Notes: generated by a model not told the origin, from the letters alone. A stretch of DNA of 64,000 nt from Paenibacillus ihbetae (GCF_002741055.1 NZ_CP016809.1:248001-312000), one strand, 5' to 3'. Counted from the stretch's first letter, positions 34,310 to 43,495 are shown. Numbers and translations: made by a program.

Positions 34310-34891
34310 TCAATCAAAAATCGAAAGCGTCACCCGAATGATATCTTCAAGTACAGCCGGATCCGAAACCGACTTGGCGGTAACGATCAGTCCGGATTGC
34401 GCATTGTTTAAGTATCGTGCAAGTGCCCTCAAATCCTGGTGTCGATCGGCAAGCTCGCCTTGTTCCTTCGCGCGGCTTAGTGCGAGGAGATATGCGTCTT
34501 CCACGCGTTTGCTTTCTTTTTCAACAAAGTCTGCGATTTCGGCATCATGCGGCGCTAGTTCAACGCAAGTGTTCACCATGAAACAACCTTTCGCTCGATG
34601 TTCGGGCTGTGCAAGGCTGGATAATAAATCATGGAATACCTTGATGATGGCTTGCTTCCCGGATGGAGTTTGTTCGAGTGTGGCGATTACCGTGCTCTGA
34701 TTTACATACAGCTTAAGGGCCGCTAAATATAAATCCCGTTTCCCTCCAAACGCATTGTATAGACTTTGAGCCTTGATTCCAACATGCTGAACCAGCTCAT
34801 TCATGGAGGAACCATCATAACCATGTCTCCAGAAATACTCCATCGCTTTGGTCAATACCTCCGTCGTATCAAATTCTTTATGGCGTGCCAA
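34310..34891 (-). CDS. TetR/AcrR-family regulator of the DHA1 transporter
   Basis: 193 aa from a TTG at 34891 (ARHKEFDTTEV) with GGAGGG upstream. The TTG start is chosen over a frame beginning at 34927 because of the ribosome site and the typical N-terminus of this subfamily. HTH at about 10-55 (TKAMEYFWRHGYDGSSMNELVQHVGIKAQSLYNAFGGKRDLYLAAL). The C-terminal domain has the TetR_C_16-like CFMVNTCVEL stretch. It probably represses itself and the MFS gene. Confidence 0.9.
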   Translation of the reverse strand: MARHKEFDTTEVLTKAMEYFWRHGYDGSSMNELVQHVGIKAQSLYNAFGGKRDLYLAALKLYVNQSTVIATLEQTPSGKQAIIKVFHDLLSSLAQPEHRAKGCFMVNTCVELAPHDAEIADFVEKESKRVEDAYLLALSRAKEQGELADRHQDLRALARYLNNAQSGLIVTAKSVSDPAVLEDIIRVTLSIFD

Positions 34892-34917
34892 CGTGATTCC
34901 CTCCCTCCCTTTTCTGT

Positions 34918-34961
34918 ATATTACCATTTCTTTAATAAGTGTTCAAGAATAATTCTTTAAT
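34918..34961 (-). promoter_or_regulatory. Promoter of the TetR-MFS operon with a direct-repeat operator
   Basis: On the minus strand -35 TTGAAC (34941-34946), 17-bp spacer, -10 TAATAT (34918-34923). ATTAAAGAA occurs twice (34928-34936 and 34953-34961), 25 bp apart, flanking the -35. Confidence 0.6.
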
Positions 34962-34966
34962 GATTG

Positions 34967-35968
34967 CTAAAAATGACTATGGATCCACTTCTCAAGCTCC
35001 TGAATGACGGTGACGGGCACGTTTCCTGGAAGGAGATACTCTGCCCCTGTTGATTCGGACTCGAATTATCTCGATCATTCGGCCCTGATCCGTGCACAAG
35101 CACTACGGCAGGAAACGGTCCCTTCCCTTCGGGTACAGTTAGCGTTCCAGGGAGAGCATAGGTTCCTTCGCCAATAACCACCTCTTGTTCATCGTATAAT
35201 TCGACATCATCATATGTAGGTCGTTCATAGGATTCCGTAAGTAAAGATGATATGAATAGATCGTCAACATTTCCGCGTTGATCAAACCTTACGGTGACAG
35301 AGAGTCCCCCTCCATTAGGTAAGGCATAGTCTAACATCACGTTTTGATGTACGGCCGTTTTGCTTATAGACCATTTTTGAAGTTTTCCTAGCTGGCCATA
35401 AGCAGCTTGATAGGATTCACTTAATCGCTGAAGTCCCGGCTTAGTTAATGATTCGGCTAAATCATCGCTTAACATCCCCCAAGCCCGTTCAATATTTTCT
35501 AGCATCAATTGACGCATGAAAAAACTGGCTCTCGCAGCGATGTCCGTCTTGGCGATTGTAACTCCAGTCTTTTCCTCCCAGGTAATATCTACTTTCATCG
35601 CATTGACGAATGCGTCACGACGCACGTATATTACACCATTTCGGAGGATTGCCGACGAATCCGGTGGTACGCGCTTGTCGTTTAATTCGGTAGTACGGAT
35701 GCCAGGTTTAAGCCGCCATAGTACATGATTTCCACGATGAACCGTTACACAGTTATGTCTTTGATTCCAGAGCCACCAATGCTCCGATATCTGTTGCCAC
35801 CTGGCGCAGAGGGATCATCGCAGAAATCTGATTGGATGTGGACGTTACTTGATGCTCTTTACTTATTGCTTCATAATGGCGACCCTGATCTGCTGCAGCA
35901 TAATCGGCGCCTCCTATAACCATAAGTATCACAAGTGTCGATCTCCATAGACTCGGTTTTGGTTTCAT
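34967..35968 (-). pseudogene. Pseudogene: exported alpha/beta hydrolase with a stalk domain, frameshifted and internally deleted
   Basis: The N-terminal piece starts at ATG 35968 (AAGGGG upstream) with a signal peptide (WRSTLVILMVIGGADYAAAD), then a copper-amine-oxidase-like stalk repeat (MIPLRQVATDIGALV). It stops at 35753. One base on, the stalk continues in the next frame (WNQRHNCVTVHRG, then SSAILRNGVIYV), followed by a DUF3887-like domain and the hydrolase start GTLTVPEGKGPFPAVVLVHGSGPNDRD. After that the frame runs into nonsense, while the neighbouring frame gives a proper hydrolase C-terminus (EYLLPGNVPVTVIQELEKWI, stop 34967). Thus the middle of the hydrolase, with its nucleophile, is deleted. 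The two lesions are at about 35770 and about 35065. Confidence 0.85.
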
Positions 35969-36288
35969 AATGACTACCCCTTCCCCCAACAGTAAATTTT
36001 AGATTGTACTGTAATGCTAGCAGGCAGACATTAAAATCAGGATAGGCTTTCATTTAAAAAGAGTTTAATTTTCGGAGTGCCTTAAACGGTTTAATCTTAG
36101 GAGTACAGCATTGCATGTTATCTCATGTGCAGCGATTTGACTATTCGATTGAAAAGGAATGTGAAGGTATCTGCTGCAAGTGGAAATGTGCAGTTAAATT
36201 TGCAAGATGCGAATAGAATTATGTCTCAAACAACAAAGAGAGCCCTCAATCGTGGCCCTCTTCCTCTGATAGTTAAAATGCTTCATCA
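35969..36288. other. 320-bp intergenic stretch
   Basis: AT-rich, no supported gene. It holds a direct repeat of 16 bp with two mismatches (GTTTAATTTTCGGAGT at 36063-36078 and GTTTAATCTTAGGAGT at 36089-36104), whose meaning is unknown, and a weak stem-loop just after the DUF421 stop. Confidence 0.4.
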
Positions 36289-36990
36289 TCAACCTTCTGT
36301 TCTTGAAAACACCCTCACGGTCTCGTTCTCGACGATCGCTAACGACACTTCATGGATATTCGAAATAGGCGCGATTTGTGTAAGCAGCCAATCGTTATCT
36401 TTTCCGATCTCCTGGAGAAGAGACTTATCGGCCTTTCCATCTATAATGATCGGTCTTAGGATCGTGAACGGCTGAGTCTCTAGTTTCAGGTTAGCCGGAG
36501 TCACCGGTTGGTATGGCGTGTCCATAAAGACGGATATGGTTCCACCTGGCTCCCATAATGCGAGCGCAACTTTTTGGACATCCTCTACTTTTTCTTTCCT
36601 TAGCTCGGAAAATAAATAATCTATGGAGATCCTTGCCTTCGATAAGTTCTCGAACTGAATGAGTCCCTCTTTGATAAGCGTGATCGGCGACGGATCCAAA
36701 AACCGTTTAAAGAACGGCCACTTCAACCCGAGCCATGTCGCTACAATATATAGTAAAATGAGAACGATCGTTGTGATCATAGACCCTTTTAATCCTAATT
36801 CCTCATCGGACAGCGGGTGCGCGATAATATTGCCGAGGGTTAGAGCAATAATGAAATCGAGAAACCTTAATTGTGAAATGGACCGCTGGCCTAGAAATTT
36901 GGCTGCAATAAGCAAAAATACAAAGCTGACAATTCCCCTTAAGACCCATTCGATGGTTGTCAACGATTCTTTACTCTCGAAAAAATCCAC
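36289..36990 (-). CDS. DUF421 (YetF/YrbG-like) membrane protein
   Basis: 233 aa. GTG at 36990 (DFFESKESLTT) is chosen because AAAGGGG lies 8 nt upstream. Three TM helices in the first 100 residues (about 18-38, 50-70, 75-95) and a cytoplasmic domain. The family-specific motif KFLGQRSISQLRFLDFIIALTLGNIIAHPL and the downstream DYLFSELRKEKVEDVQKVALALWEPGG region fit DUF421, a spore- or envelope-associated family of unknown activity. Confidence 0.85.
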   Translation of the reverse strand: MDFFESKESLTTIEWVLRGIVSFVFLLIAAKFLGQRSISQLRFLDFIIALTLGNIIAHPLSDEELGLKGSMITTIVLILLYIVATWLGLKWPFFKRFLDPSPITLIKEGLIQFENLSKARISIDYLFSELRKEKVEDVQKVALALWEPGGTISVFMDTPYQPVTPANLKLETQPFTILRPIIIDGKADKSLLQEIGKDNDWLLTQIAPISNIHEVSLAIVENETVRVFSRTEG

Positions 36991-37088
36991 CCCGTTCACC
37001 CCTTTCACCCAAAATCCAGTTCCATAGACAGTTCCCTACAATGCCAAGTCCTATGCCACCGTGTTTGGAAGGATTGGCGGTTCCGCCG

Positions 37089-37565
37089 CTATACTCGCAC
37101 CACTTTCACGAATAACCGTTTTAAGGTCCCTATAAACCGAGGCTTGACCATAGAAGAGGATACGAATATAGTGTACATGCCTAAACGATTTCCGCCCCAT
37201 ACATCCGTAATGATGCCATTGCCAATAACAGCCGTCTCATGAATGCGGGTACCTAGGATGTTCATTGCTGCAACAAATGCTTTTTTCTTCGGTTTTCCCG
37301 CCTCGAACAAAGCTGGGATCTCATGGCTATGCCCATGTTCTTCCTTCGGAGGTTTACCGTTGGAGACAACGATCACCTTTATTCCATATTGAGACTGAAG
37401 CTCGTGGAGCCAACGGTTGATCGATTCCGATATAGTTCCGTCCTTCTTCGCTGCTATTGTATTGGTCCAATCAATGATGATCCCTTTAATACCCGCCAGC
37501 TGGAGCGCTTCTCCATCAATCTCATAAATCGAGTGTGCAATATGAGATGGTTTAATAATTGACAT
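37089..37565 (-). CDS. YqeG-like HAD family protein with altered catalytic residues
   Basis: 158 aa, ATG at 37565 after GGAGG. It aligns along its length with YqeG-type phosphatases. Motif I, normally DLDNTLV, reads DWTNTI: the nucleophile Asp is kept but the acid/base Asp is Thr. Motif II is VVSNG, motif III Lys is in GKPKKKAF, and motif IV, normally GDQxxTDVxGGN, reads GNGIITDVWGGN, so the first metal Asp is Asn. A Gly/His-rich insert (EEHGHSHE) follows motif II. It is likely catalytically changed or inactive. It lies 98 bp upstream of the DUF421 gene in the same direction. Confidence 0.78.
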   Translation of the reverse strand: MSIIKPSHIAHSIYEIDGEALQLAGIKGIIIDWTNTIAAKKDGTISESINRWLHELQSQYGIKVIVVSNGKPPKEEHGHSHEIPALFEAGKPKKKAFVAAMNILGTRIHETAVIGNGIITDVWGGNRLGMYTIFVSSSMVKPRFIGTLKRLFVKVVRV

Positions 37566-37650
37566 GCGTTACCTCCACTGCATTAGAAATGTGAGTCGTG
37601 TATAGAGTGCCTCCTATTTATAAAATCATGCCAAGTCTTAGCCGAATAAC

Positions 37651-37682
37651 AAAAAAACCGCTGACCACATAAGGTCATGCGG
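37651..37682 (-). terminator. Minus-strand terminator upstream of the HAD gene
   Basis: CCGC-a-TGACC pairs with GGTCAGCGG around 6 nt and is followed by seven T on the minus strand. No minus-strand gene lies upstream, so it is either a leader attenuator of the HAD gene or a remnant of a lost gene. Confidence 0.6.
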
Positions 37683-37689
37683 AAGAGAT

Positions 37690-38154
37690 GGTGAACCCGA
37701 AGTGATTCATGTCGATCAGGAGGATGATTATGAGATCACATTCCCTGCTGGCAATTTCGAAGCGTTCATTCGGGGGCTGGTAAGCGAAGAGGAATAGTAT
37801 GATGTGCAGTTCTGGTTATACCTGAAGTCTTACCCGGATACGAGTCGAGATCAATATTTGGCGCGCTATAGCCATATGATCGCATTTGGCGGAGAATTCG
37901 GCCAGGGCGGCTATGCTCCTGGATGGATTACCGAATGGCTGGATCACCGCATGAATGAAGGGCGGATCATCCAAGAGATGAGTGCCTCCGGTTTACGGAT
38001 GCGTTTGCTTTGGATCTCGTTAAGCAGCTACGTGAATTCTAAAACAATCGGCTCGTTCAAACATGCCGTCAATGAGAAGGGCCCGCGTTCGACGCGGGCT
38101 CTTTTAGTCTGCAGTCGACATCCTATTTCCGGTACCAGCTTGAATCTCTCATGA
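37690..38154 (+). pseudogene. Remnant of a SUKH (SMI1/KNR4)-like gene
   Basis: In one frame the sequence encodes GEPEVIHVDQEDDYEITFPAGNFEAFIRGLVSEEE, typical of the C-terminal end of SMI1/KNR4 (SUKH) domains. It is then interrupted by TAG at 37795-37797 and continues in the same frame with YDVQFWLYLKSYPDTSRDQY. The N-terminal half is absent: a minus-strand terminator sits at the break. The open part to 38154 runs through a plus-strand terminator (38081-38105), so its tail is not original. SUKH proteins often act as immunity proteins to contact-dependent toxins; no toxin remains here. Confidence 0.65.
38081..38105 (+). terminator. Plus-strand terminator inside/after the SUKH remnant
   Basis: GCCCGCG pairs with CGCGGGC around TTCGA, then TCTTTTA. 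Confidence 0.8.
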
Positions 38155-38171
38155 GCAAGTAGCAGCTTCCC

Positions 38172-38588
38172 CTATCTATGATTATTAATAACAATCGATA
38201 ATTTATAGCCCACATGATGACTCAAGCCAGTCAAAAATTCATCCAGGATTTCGTTGGAAGGAAATCTGCATTCGAGTATGTAACAGCTGTCTCCGCTCAC
38301 TTTGTAGTTGTTGACGACGTAAGGTTCTTGTGCTTTCAGGAATGACAGATACGGCTGATGATTCGTGTGTCGGGTAAATATTTGAAGAAGCGCATGAACG
38401 GCATACCCCAGTTTCACCTGATCGACTTTAATGGTGTACCCCTCAATAATCCCTTTGTCCTCTAACTTGGCCACTCTTGCTGCAGTGGCAGGTCCAGTCA
38501 AGTGGACTTTTTCGCCCAATTCCTTCATGGTAATTCGACTGTTCTTGGATAGTTCATCCAAGATTTGAATATCCGTATGATCTAACAT
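38172..38588 (-). CDS. Lrp/AsnC-family regulator
   Basis: 138 aa, ATG at 38588 with AAAGGA 9 nt upstream; an upstream open frame is less well placed. HTH at about 1-50 (LDHTDIQILDELSKNSRITMKELGEKVHLTGPATAARVAKLEDKGIIEGY). RAM (beta-alpha) effector domain follows (LLQIFTRHTNHQPYLSFLK, VSGDSCYILECRFPSNEILDEFLTGL). It is divergent from the metallo-beta-lactamase-fold gene 131 bp away and may regulate it. Confidence 0.92.
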   Translation of the reverse strand: MLDHTDIQILDELSKNSRITMKELGEKVHLTGPATAARVAKLEDKGIIEGYTIKVDQVKLGYAVHALLQIFTRHTNHQPYLSFLKAQEPYVVNNYKVSGDSCYILECRFPSNEILDEFLTGLSHHVGYKLSIVINNHR

Positions 38589-38719
38589 AAATTGAAATCC
38601 TTTCATTAATAAAGTCAGACGCCCGAAACGCTTTATTTTCATCATGTATCGATTAGGGAGTACGGTTTAGAATATACACTGTTGATAAGGAAATATCAAA
38701 AGAAAAGGAGCTGAAGAGC

Positions 38720-39484
38720 ATGAACATACAGCATATTCGAAATGCAACGATCATCGTTGAGTACGCACGGAAACGTTTTTTAATCGACCCGATGTTAGCC
38801 GACAAAGGAGCCTACCCGCCATTTCCCAACTCGCTGAGACAAGATCAAAATAATCCTTTGGTCTCGCTGCCTCTTCCGCTTGACCAGATTATCCATCCTA
38901 TTGATGCTGTAATCGTAACCCATTTACATTTGGATCATTGGGATGAAGCTGCTAAAGAGGTGCTCCCCAAGGACATCCCAATCTTCGCTCAAAGCGAAGC
39001 GGATGCCGCAGACATTAGAAGCGCCGGTTTTGTACAGGTCGAGGTTTTGTATGAGGACACTGTCTTCGGAGATATCCATCTGGCGATAACAAAGGGGGAG
39101 CATGGAAGGGGAGAGATCTTAAAGCTTGCGGGGCCTGTATCCGGCGTCGTCTTCAAACACCAAGCAGAGAAGACCTTATATGTGGCAGGTGATACCGTTT
39201 GGTATGAAGGAGTTCGCGATGTCATCGATACGCACAGACCCGAGATTATTGTTGTGAACGCCGGCGACAATCAATTCTTTGAAGGCGGCTCATTGGTTAT
39301 GGGCAAGGAAGATGTCTACGAGGTTCACAAAGCTGCTCCGGATGCCGCAATTGTTGCGGTTCATATGGAAGCTGTAAACCATTGGACATTATCAAGAGAA
39401 GAATTGAAGCATTTTGTTGCAGAAAAAGGAATTTCCCGCAACGTTTTCGTGCCGGATGACGGAGAATCCTATACCTTCGAATAA
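38720..39484 (+). CDS. Metallo-beta-lactamase-fold hydrolase (UlaG-like)
   Basis: 254 aa, ATG at 38720 after AAAAGGAG. Metal-binding motif THLHLDHWD (HxHxDH) near residues 71-79, later His in ITKGEHGRG near 121, Asp in VAGDTVWYE near 155 and His in VAVHMEAVNHW near 215. The UlaG/TaT-D-like subfamily hydrolyses lactones, phosphodiesters or amide bonds. Substrate unknown. It is divergent from the Lrp gene. Confidence 0.85.
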   Translation: MNIQHIRNATIIVEYARKRFLIDPMLADKGAYPPFPNSLRQDQNNPLVSLPLPLDQIIHPIDAVIVTHLHLDHWDEAAKEVLPKDIPIFAQSEADAADIRSAGFVQVEVLYEDTVFGDIHLAITKGEHGRGEILKLAGPVSGVVFKHQAEKTLYVAGDTVWYEGVRDVIDTHRPEIIVVNAGDNQFFEGGSLVMGKEDVYEVHKAAPDAAIVAVHMEAVNHWTLSREELKHFVAEKGISRNVFVPDDGESYTFE

Positions 39485-39498
39485 GCTTTCACGCTAAT

Positions 39499-39550
39499 AA
39501 ACCCAAGCACTTGCTTTGAGCAGGCGCTTGGGTTTTATTTATCTGGGATT
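39499..39550 (+). terminator. Terminator of the MBL-fold gene
   Basis: AAACCCAAGC pairs with GCTTGGGTTT across a GC-rich loop of 27 nt, then TATTT, 15 bp after the stop; it can also act on the converging PAP2 gene. Confidence 0.75.
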
Positions 39551-39561
39551 AAAATTGCTGC

Positions 39562-40218
39562 TTAATCAGCCGTTAAATTTTGACGAACGACTTCTCCCTT
39601 GAACTTCGATTGCTGACCCAAGGGTAGCTTGCCTACCCCATACCATAGCAGCTCGACCACCGCGATGGCCCCGGCGATGTCCAGAAGGACATGCTGCTTC
39701 ACGAACAGGGTCGAAGCGATGATCATCCAGGCACATACTTTCACCGCTGTCCGTTCCCAATTAGGATAGGATGCACAAGCCGTTGCACCCTTGATCATCA
39801 AGTAACTGGTCAACACATGAATGCTGGGAAAGCAATTATAAGGATTATCGGTGCTGTACACCAGATTCACAAGTCCTTCGAATATCCCTGTCCCCATAGT
39901 CGTCGGACGCTCAACCGTCGTCTGGAACAGATAAAATATAATATAGCAAGCAACCAAACCGAGGCATTGGGTTAGCAGCGTCCGGTAATACACACTACGC
40001 TCCCTGATACAGAGCATGAACAGAACGATGATGATGAATGGGTACCATATCAGATAAGGGATGATAAACATCGGCACAAACGGAATTTGGGCATCCAGAT
40101 CCGTCATCAGGCTGTAAACCGGCATATGCGCCTGATTCAGAACAGCATAAAAGATGTTCAGTACGGGAATGACCAGGATCCATAACATCGGGAGATAGGC
40201 TTTCACTTTCGAATTCAC
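39562..40218 (-). CDS. PAP2-family membrane phosphatase (Aur1/inositolphosphotransferase-like)
   Basis: 218 aa from GTG at 40218 with GGAGGG upstream. Five or six TM helices. PAP2 motif C2 is NCFPSIHVL (SxH, catalytic His) at about residues 128-136, and motif C3 is KQHVLLDIAGA (about 174-184), giving the second His and Asp. Motif C1 is degenerate (KxxxxxxRP appears only as VERPTT). This matches the phosphatase/inositolphosphotransferase branch. It likely acts on lipid phosphates on the outer membrane face. Confidence 0.82.
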   Translation of the reverse strand: MNSKVKAYLPMLWILVIPVLNIFYAVLNQAHMPVYSLMTDLDAQIPFVPMFIIPYLIWYPFIIIVLFMLCIRERSVYYRTLLTQCLGLVACYIIFYLFQTTVERPTTMGTGIFEGLVNLVYSTDNPYNCFPSIHVLTSYLMIKGATACASYPNWERTAVKVCAWMIIASTLFVKQHVLLDIAGAIAVVELLWYGVGKLPLGQQSKFKGEVVRQNLTAD

Positions 40219-40612
40219 ATGCTCCCTCCATTCTTCCGAGACACATCATTCTGATCCATGTATATGAAGCGGCAGCCTCTCGACATGACTCGTTGGTTTT
40301 TGATTTTTGTAGCCTTGAAACATTGAAAATCCATTCCTTGCACTCCTTTTTTCACAGTGAAGCCCATATTCTATCATGACGAAACGGATGTACAAAGTAA
40401 AAAACTGGTTATCCGCGGAACCGAGAACGTACGTGAAACGAAGAAAAGCCGCGATTACCGCGGCTTTAAATTGAAAGCGAGTAAATGAACGGAGGTATCC
40501 CGTTCCCATTCGTTGATACATTGGAGTCGATTATTTTTTCCTTATTCATCGCAAGAAGCATTTCGTTTAACCGCCGTTAATCAAAACAGACTTTGCTACA
40601 ACTCCCCATCCG
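40219..40612. other. 394-bp intergenic region between the PAP2 gene and the opp operon
   Basis: Holds the opp terminator at 40447-40465 and the upstream region of the PAP2 gene. No reading frame with a ribosome site is seen. Confidence 0.5.
40447..40465 (-). terminator. Terminator of the opp operon
   Basis: AGCCGCG / CGCGGCT stem around 5 nt; on the minus strand it is followed by TTTTCTT. It is 150 bp downstream of the oppF stop. Confidence 0.7.
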
Positions 40613-41578
40613 TTACACCAAATGACAGGCAACATAGTGATCGTCGCCGACATGTCGGAATTCGGGCGCTTGCTCTTTGCACTGGGCTGTGGCGAGCGGA
40701 CAGCGGGTATGAAACTTGCAGCCTGAAGGCGGATTGGCCGGACTCGGAATATCGCCCTTGAGCACGATTCGCTCCCGCTTCAGCCTTGGCACAGGCACAG
40801 GAATTGCCGAGAGCAGCGCTTTTGTATAAGGATGAAGCGGCCGGCTAAACAATTCATCCCGTGGTGCCATCTCCATCATCGAGCCGAGGTACATAACCCC
40901 AATTCGGTTGCACAAATGCTCGACTACGCTCAAGTCGTGGGAAATGAACAAATAGGTCAATCCCCGGGTACGCTGAAGCTTCTGGAACAAATTTATAATT
41001 TGGGCCTGTATAGACACATCGAGCGCAGAGACCGGCTCATCCGCAATAATAAAATCGGGATTCAGCACCAACGCCCGGGCGATCCCGATCCGCTGCCGCT
41101 GCCCGCCGGAAAACTCATGGGGGAACCGACTGTAATGATAGGAAGAAAGACCGCAAGCCTCGAGCACATCAAGTACACGGTCGCGAAGCTCATCCTTTTC
41201 CGCCAAACCATGCTCCAGCAAGGATTCGCCAATGGCGTCGCCAATACGGATACGGGGGTTGAGGGAGCTGTACGGATCCTGGAAAATCAGCTGCATCTTG
41301 GGTCTAAGCTTGCGGACCTCCGATTTGGGCAGCTCGTGAAAGGGAATTCCCTTAAAAAGCACGTCCCCGCTGGTTTTCTCATGCAGCCGCAAAATCGTCC
41401 GCCCAACGGTGCTTTTGCCGCTGCCGGATTCGCCGACAAGACCGAATGTCTCTCCCGGCTGGATGGTGAAGCTGATATCGTCCACGGCTTTCACGTAGCC
41501 AACTGTCCGGTTTAACAGACCCGCATGGATCGGAAAATACTTCTTCAATCCCCTCACTTCAAGCAATGCTTCGCTCAC
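40613..41578 (-). CDS. oppF: Oligopeptide ABC transporter ATP-binding protein OppF
   Basis: 321 aa from GTG at 41578, which overlaps the oppD stop (GTGA) and has GAGGAGG 7 nt upstream. Walker A GESGSGKST (about 54-62), Q-loop LIFQDPYSSLNPR, signature FSGGQRQRIGIARAL, Walker B FIIADEPVSALD, H-loop FISHD. The C-terminal oligo_HPY segment (HPYTKALLSAIPVP) ends with a Cys-rich CKFHTRCPLATAQCKE that can bind an Fe-S cluster or metal. It is last in the operon. Confidence 0.95.
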   Translation of the reverse strand: MSEALLEVRGLKKYFPIHAGLLNRTVGYVKAVDDISFTIQPGETFGLVGESGSGKSTVGRTILRLHEKTSGDVLFKGIPFHELPKSEVRKLRPKMQLIFQDPYSSLNPRIRIGDAIGESLLEHGLAEKDELRDRVLDVLEACGLSSYHYSRFPHEFSGGQRQRIGIARALVLNPDFIIADEPVSALDVSIQAQIINLFQKLQRTRGLTYLFISHDLSVVEHLCNRIGVMYLGSMMEMAPRDELFSRPLHPYTKALLSAIPVPVPRLKRERIVLKGDIPSPANPPSGCKFHTRCPLATAQCKEQAPEFRHVGDDHYVACHLV

Positions 41579-42555
41579 GCTCGCGCCTCCTCTTCGTACA
41601 GCCAACAAGCTGCTAAATGACCGGCTGCCACTTCGCTCAGCTTCGGCTGCCGTGTTCGGCAGATCGGGATGCAGGATTCGCACCGATCGTGGAAATAGCA
41701 TGATTCCGTCAAATCAAGCGGGCTCGGGACCTGCCCCGGAATCGAGTACAGCTCTTCTGCGCGCTGACCGATGACCGGCTTGGATTTAAGCAGTCCCTGC
41801 GTATACGGATGCTTCGGCCGCTCGAACAGCTCCTCGACATCGCCTTCTTCAACGATCTTCCCGGCATACATGACGATCACATAGTCCGCCATCTCCGCCA
41901 CCACGCCTAGGTCATGCGTGATCAGCATGATCGACATATTGGACTGCTCCTTGCTCTGACGGAGCGTTTCCAGAACCTGGGCCTGGATCGTTACGTCCAG
42001 CGCGGTCGTCGGCTCATCGGCAATCAGCAGCTTAGGACCACAGGAGATTGCGATCGCGATCATGATCCGCTGCAGCATGCCACCCGATAATTGATGGGGA
42101 TACGAGGCCGCGATCTGTTCAGCCCGGGAAATACCGACCAATTCGATCAGTTCGAGTGCCCGGGCATAGGCTTGCTTCTTGTTCAGCTTTTGATGAAGCA
42201 TGAGCGGCTCCATGATTTGCCTGCCGATCGTGATGACCGGATTCAGGGAGGACATCGGCTCCTGGAAAATAATCGAGATGTCATTGCCGCGGATGCGCCG
42301 CATCTCTTCTTTGCTGATCTTCAAGAGATCCTTGTCTCCGAACCGGATTTGACCGCCTACGACCTTGCCGTGAGGTTCATCGACCAATCCCATGATCGAC
42401 ATCGCCGTGATGCTCTTGCCGCAGCCGGATTCCCCTACGATACATACCGTTTCCCCTTCACGAATCCGAAAGCTGATATCGTCAACCGCCTTGACCGTCC
42501 CGGCGCCAGTTTCAAAATAAGTGCTTAAGTTATGAATCTCGATTAATGAATTCAT
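41575..42555 (-). CDS. oppD: Oligopeptide ABC transporter ATP-binding protein OppD
   Basis: 326 aa, ATG at 42555 with AGGTGAACGG upstream; upstream codons lack a ribosome site. Walker [10 protein letters not shown]-loop [13 protein letters not shown], signature [15 protein letters not shown], Walker [14 protein letters not shown]-loop LITHD. C-terminal Cys motif [14 protein letters not shown] typical of OppD/DppD. It pairs with OppF as the energy-coupling heterodimer. Confidence 0.95.
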   Translation of the reverse strand: MNSLIEIHNLSTYFETGAGTVKAVDDISFRIREGETVCIVGESGCGKSITAMSIMGLVDEPHGKVVGGQIRFGDKDLLKISKEEMRRIRGNDISIIFQEPMSSLNPVITIGRQIMEPLMLHQKLNKKQAYARALELIELVGISRAEQIAASYPHQLSGGMLQRIMIAIAISCGPKLLIADEPTTALDVTIQAQVLETLRQSKEQSNMSIMLITHDLGVVAEMADYVIVMYAGKIVEEGDVEELFERPKHPYTQGLLKSKPVIGQRAEELYSIPGQVPSPLDLTESCYFHDRCESCIPICRTRQPKLSEVAAGHLAACWLYEEEARA

Positions 42556-42562
42556 CTTCCGT

Positions 42563-43495
42563 TCACCTGCTTGTATTCTGTTTAGGATCGAGAACGTCTC
42601 GGAGCCCGTCGCCGAAAATATTGATGGCAATGACCGTCAAAAAGATGGCCAGCCCGGGAGGAATCCACAGCCAAGGACGCTTCTCGAAATCGATCACGTT
42701 GTTGGCCGCATCGATCATATTCCCCCAGGTCGGCGTCGGCGGCATAACGCCTAGCCCAAAGAAGCTGAGCGCGGATTCCGATAATATCGCTCCACCAATG
42801 CTCAGTGTAGCGATTACGATCAGAAGCGGAAAAACATTAGGCAGCAAATGGCGGAACAGCTTCCGCTTATCGCTGAGGCCGAGCACGTCGGCAGCCTGCA
42901 TATATTCCCTTTCCCTTAAGGTCAGCATCTGGCTTCGGACAAGGCGGGCCACGCCCGGCCATCCGATAATGCTCAGCATCAGCATCACGAGATAAAGCCG
43001 ATAATCGGTCGGAATCTTCCAATCCGACATGAGTGCCCCCATGATGAAGAGGATCGGAAGTCCGGGGATCGTGAACAACAGGTCGGCGACCCGCATAATG
43101 ATCTGATCCACAACACCGCGATAATACCCCGAAACGATTCCGAGAACCGTTCCGATGGTCATCGACAGCGCCATGGATGCGAGACCTACCGTAAGCGAAA
43201 TCCTGCCGGCCTGCAGCAGCCTTGTGAGCACGTCCCTGCCGAGCAGATCCGTTCCCAGCCAGTGGTTGGAGCTCGGCGGCTGGTGCATACTGCCGGGATT
43301 GATCTTTCCGTCTGCATAAGGCGAGAATAACGGGCCGATAAAACAAATCAGAAACATAAACACAATAAAAGCGAAGCCGGCGACCGCCAGCTTATTTGTG
43401 CCCAATTGACGGATCGATTGCCGCCATAACGAATCGGATGCATCCAGAGCGCGGATGGCTTTTTCCGAACGTCCTGCCGTCGTTGGAATAGACAT
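42563..43495 (-). CDS. oppC: Oligopeptide ABC transporter permease OppC
   Basis: 310 aa, ATG at 43495 after AAAGGAGGAG. The N-terminal OppC extension carries one TM (about 38-58), followed by a loop with HWLGTDLLGRDVLTRLL and a five-TM core. The EAA loop (EYMQAADVLGLSDKRKLFRHLLPNVFPLL) contacts the ATPase. It starts 18 bp after oppB. Confidence 0.95.
   Translation of the reverse strand: MSIPTTAGRSEKAIRALDASDSLWRQSIRQLGTNKLAVAGFAFIVFMFLICFIGPLFSPYADGKINPGSMHQPPSSNHWLGTDLLGRDVLTRLLQAGRISLTVGLASMALSMTIGTVLGIVSGYYRGVVDQIIMRVADLLFTIPGLPILFIMGALMSDWKIPTDYRLYLVMLMLSIIGWPGVARLVRSQMLTLREREYMQAADVLGLSDKRKLFRHLLPNVFPLLIVIATLSIGGAILSESALSFFGLGVMPPTPTWGNMIDAANNVIDFEKRPWLWIPPGLAIFLTVIAINIFGDGLRDVLDPKQNTSR

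Noticed and set aside
40246..40521. Small minus-strand gene upstream of the PAP2 gene
   Set aside because: It overlaps the PAP2 ribosome site and the opp terminator, and its codon use and translation look random.
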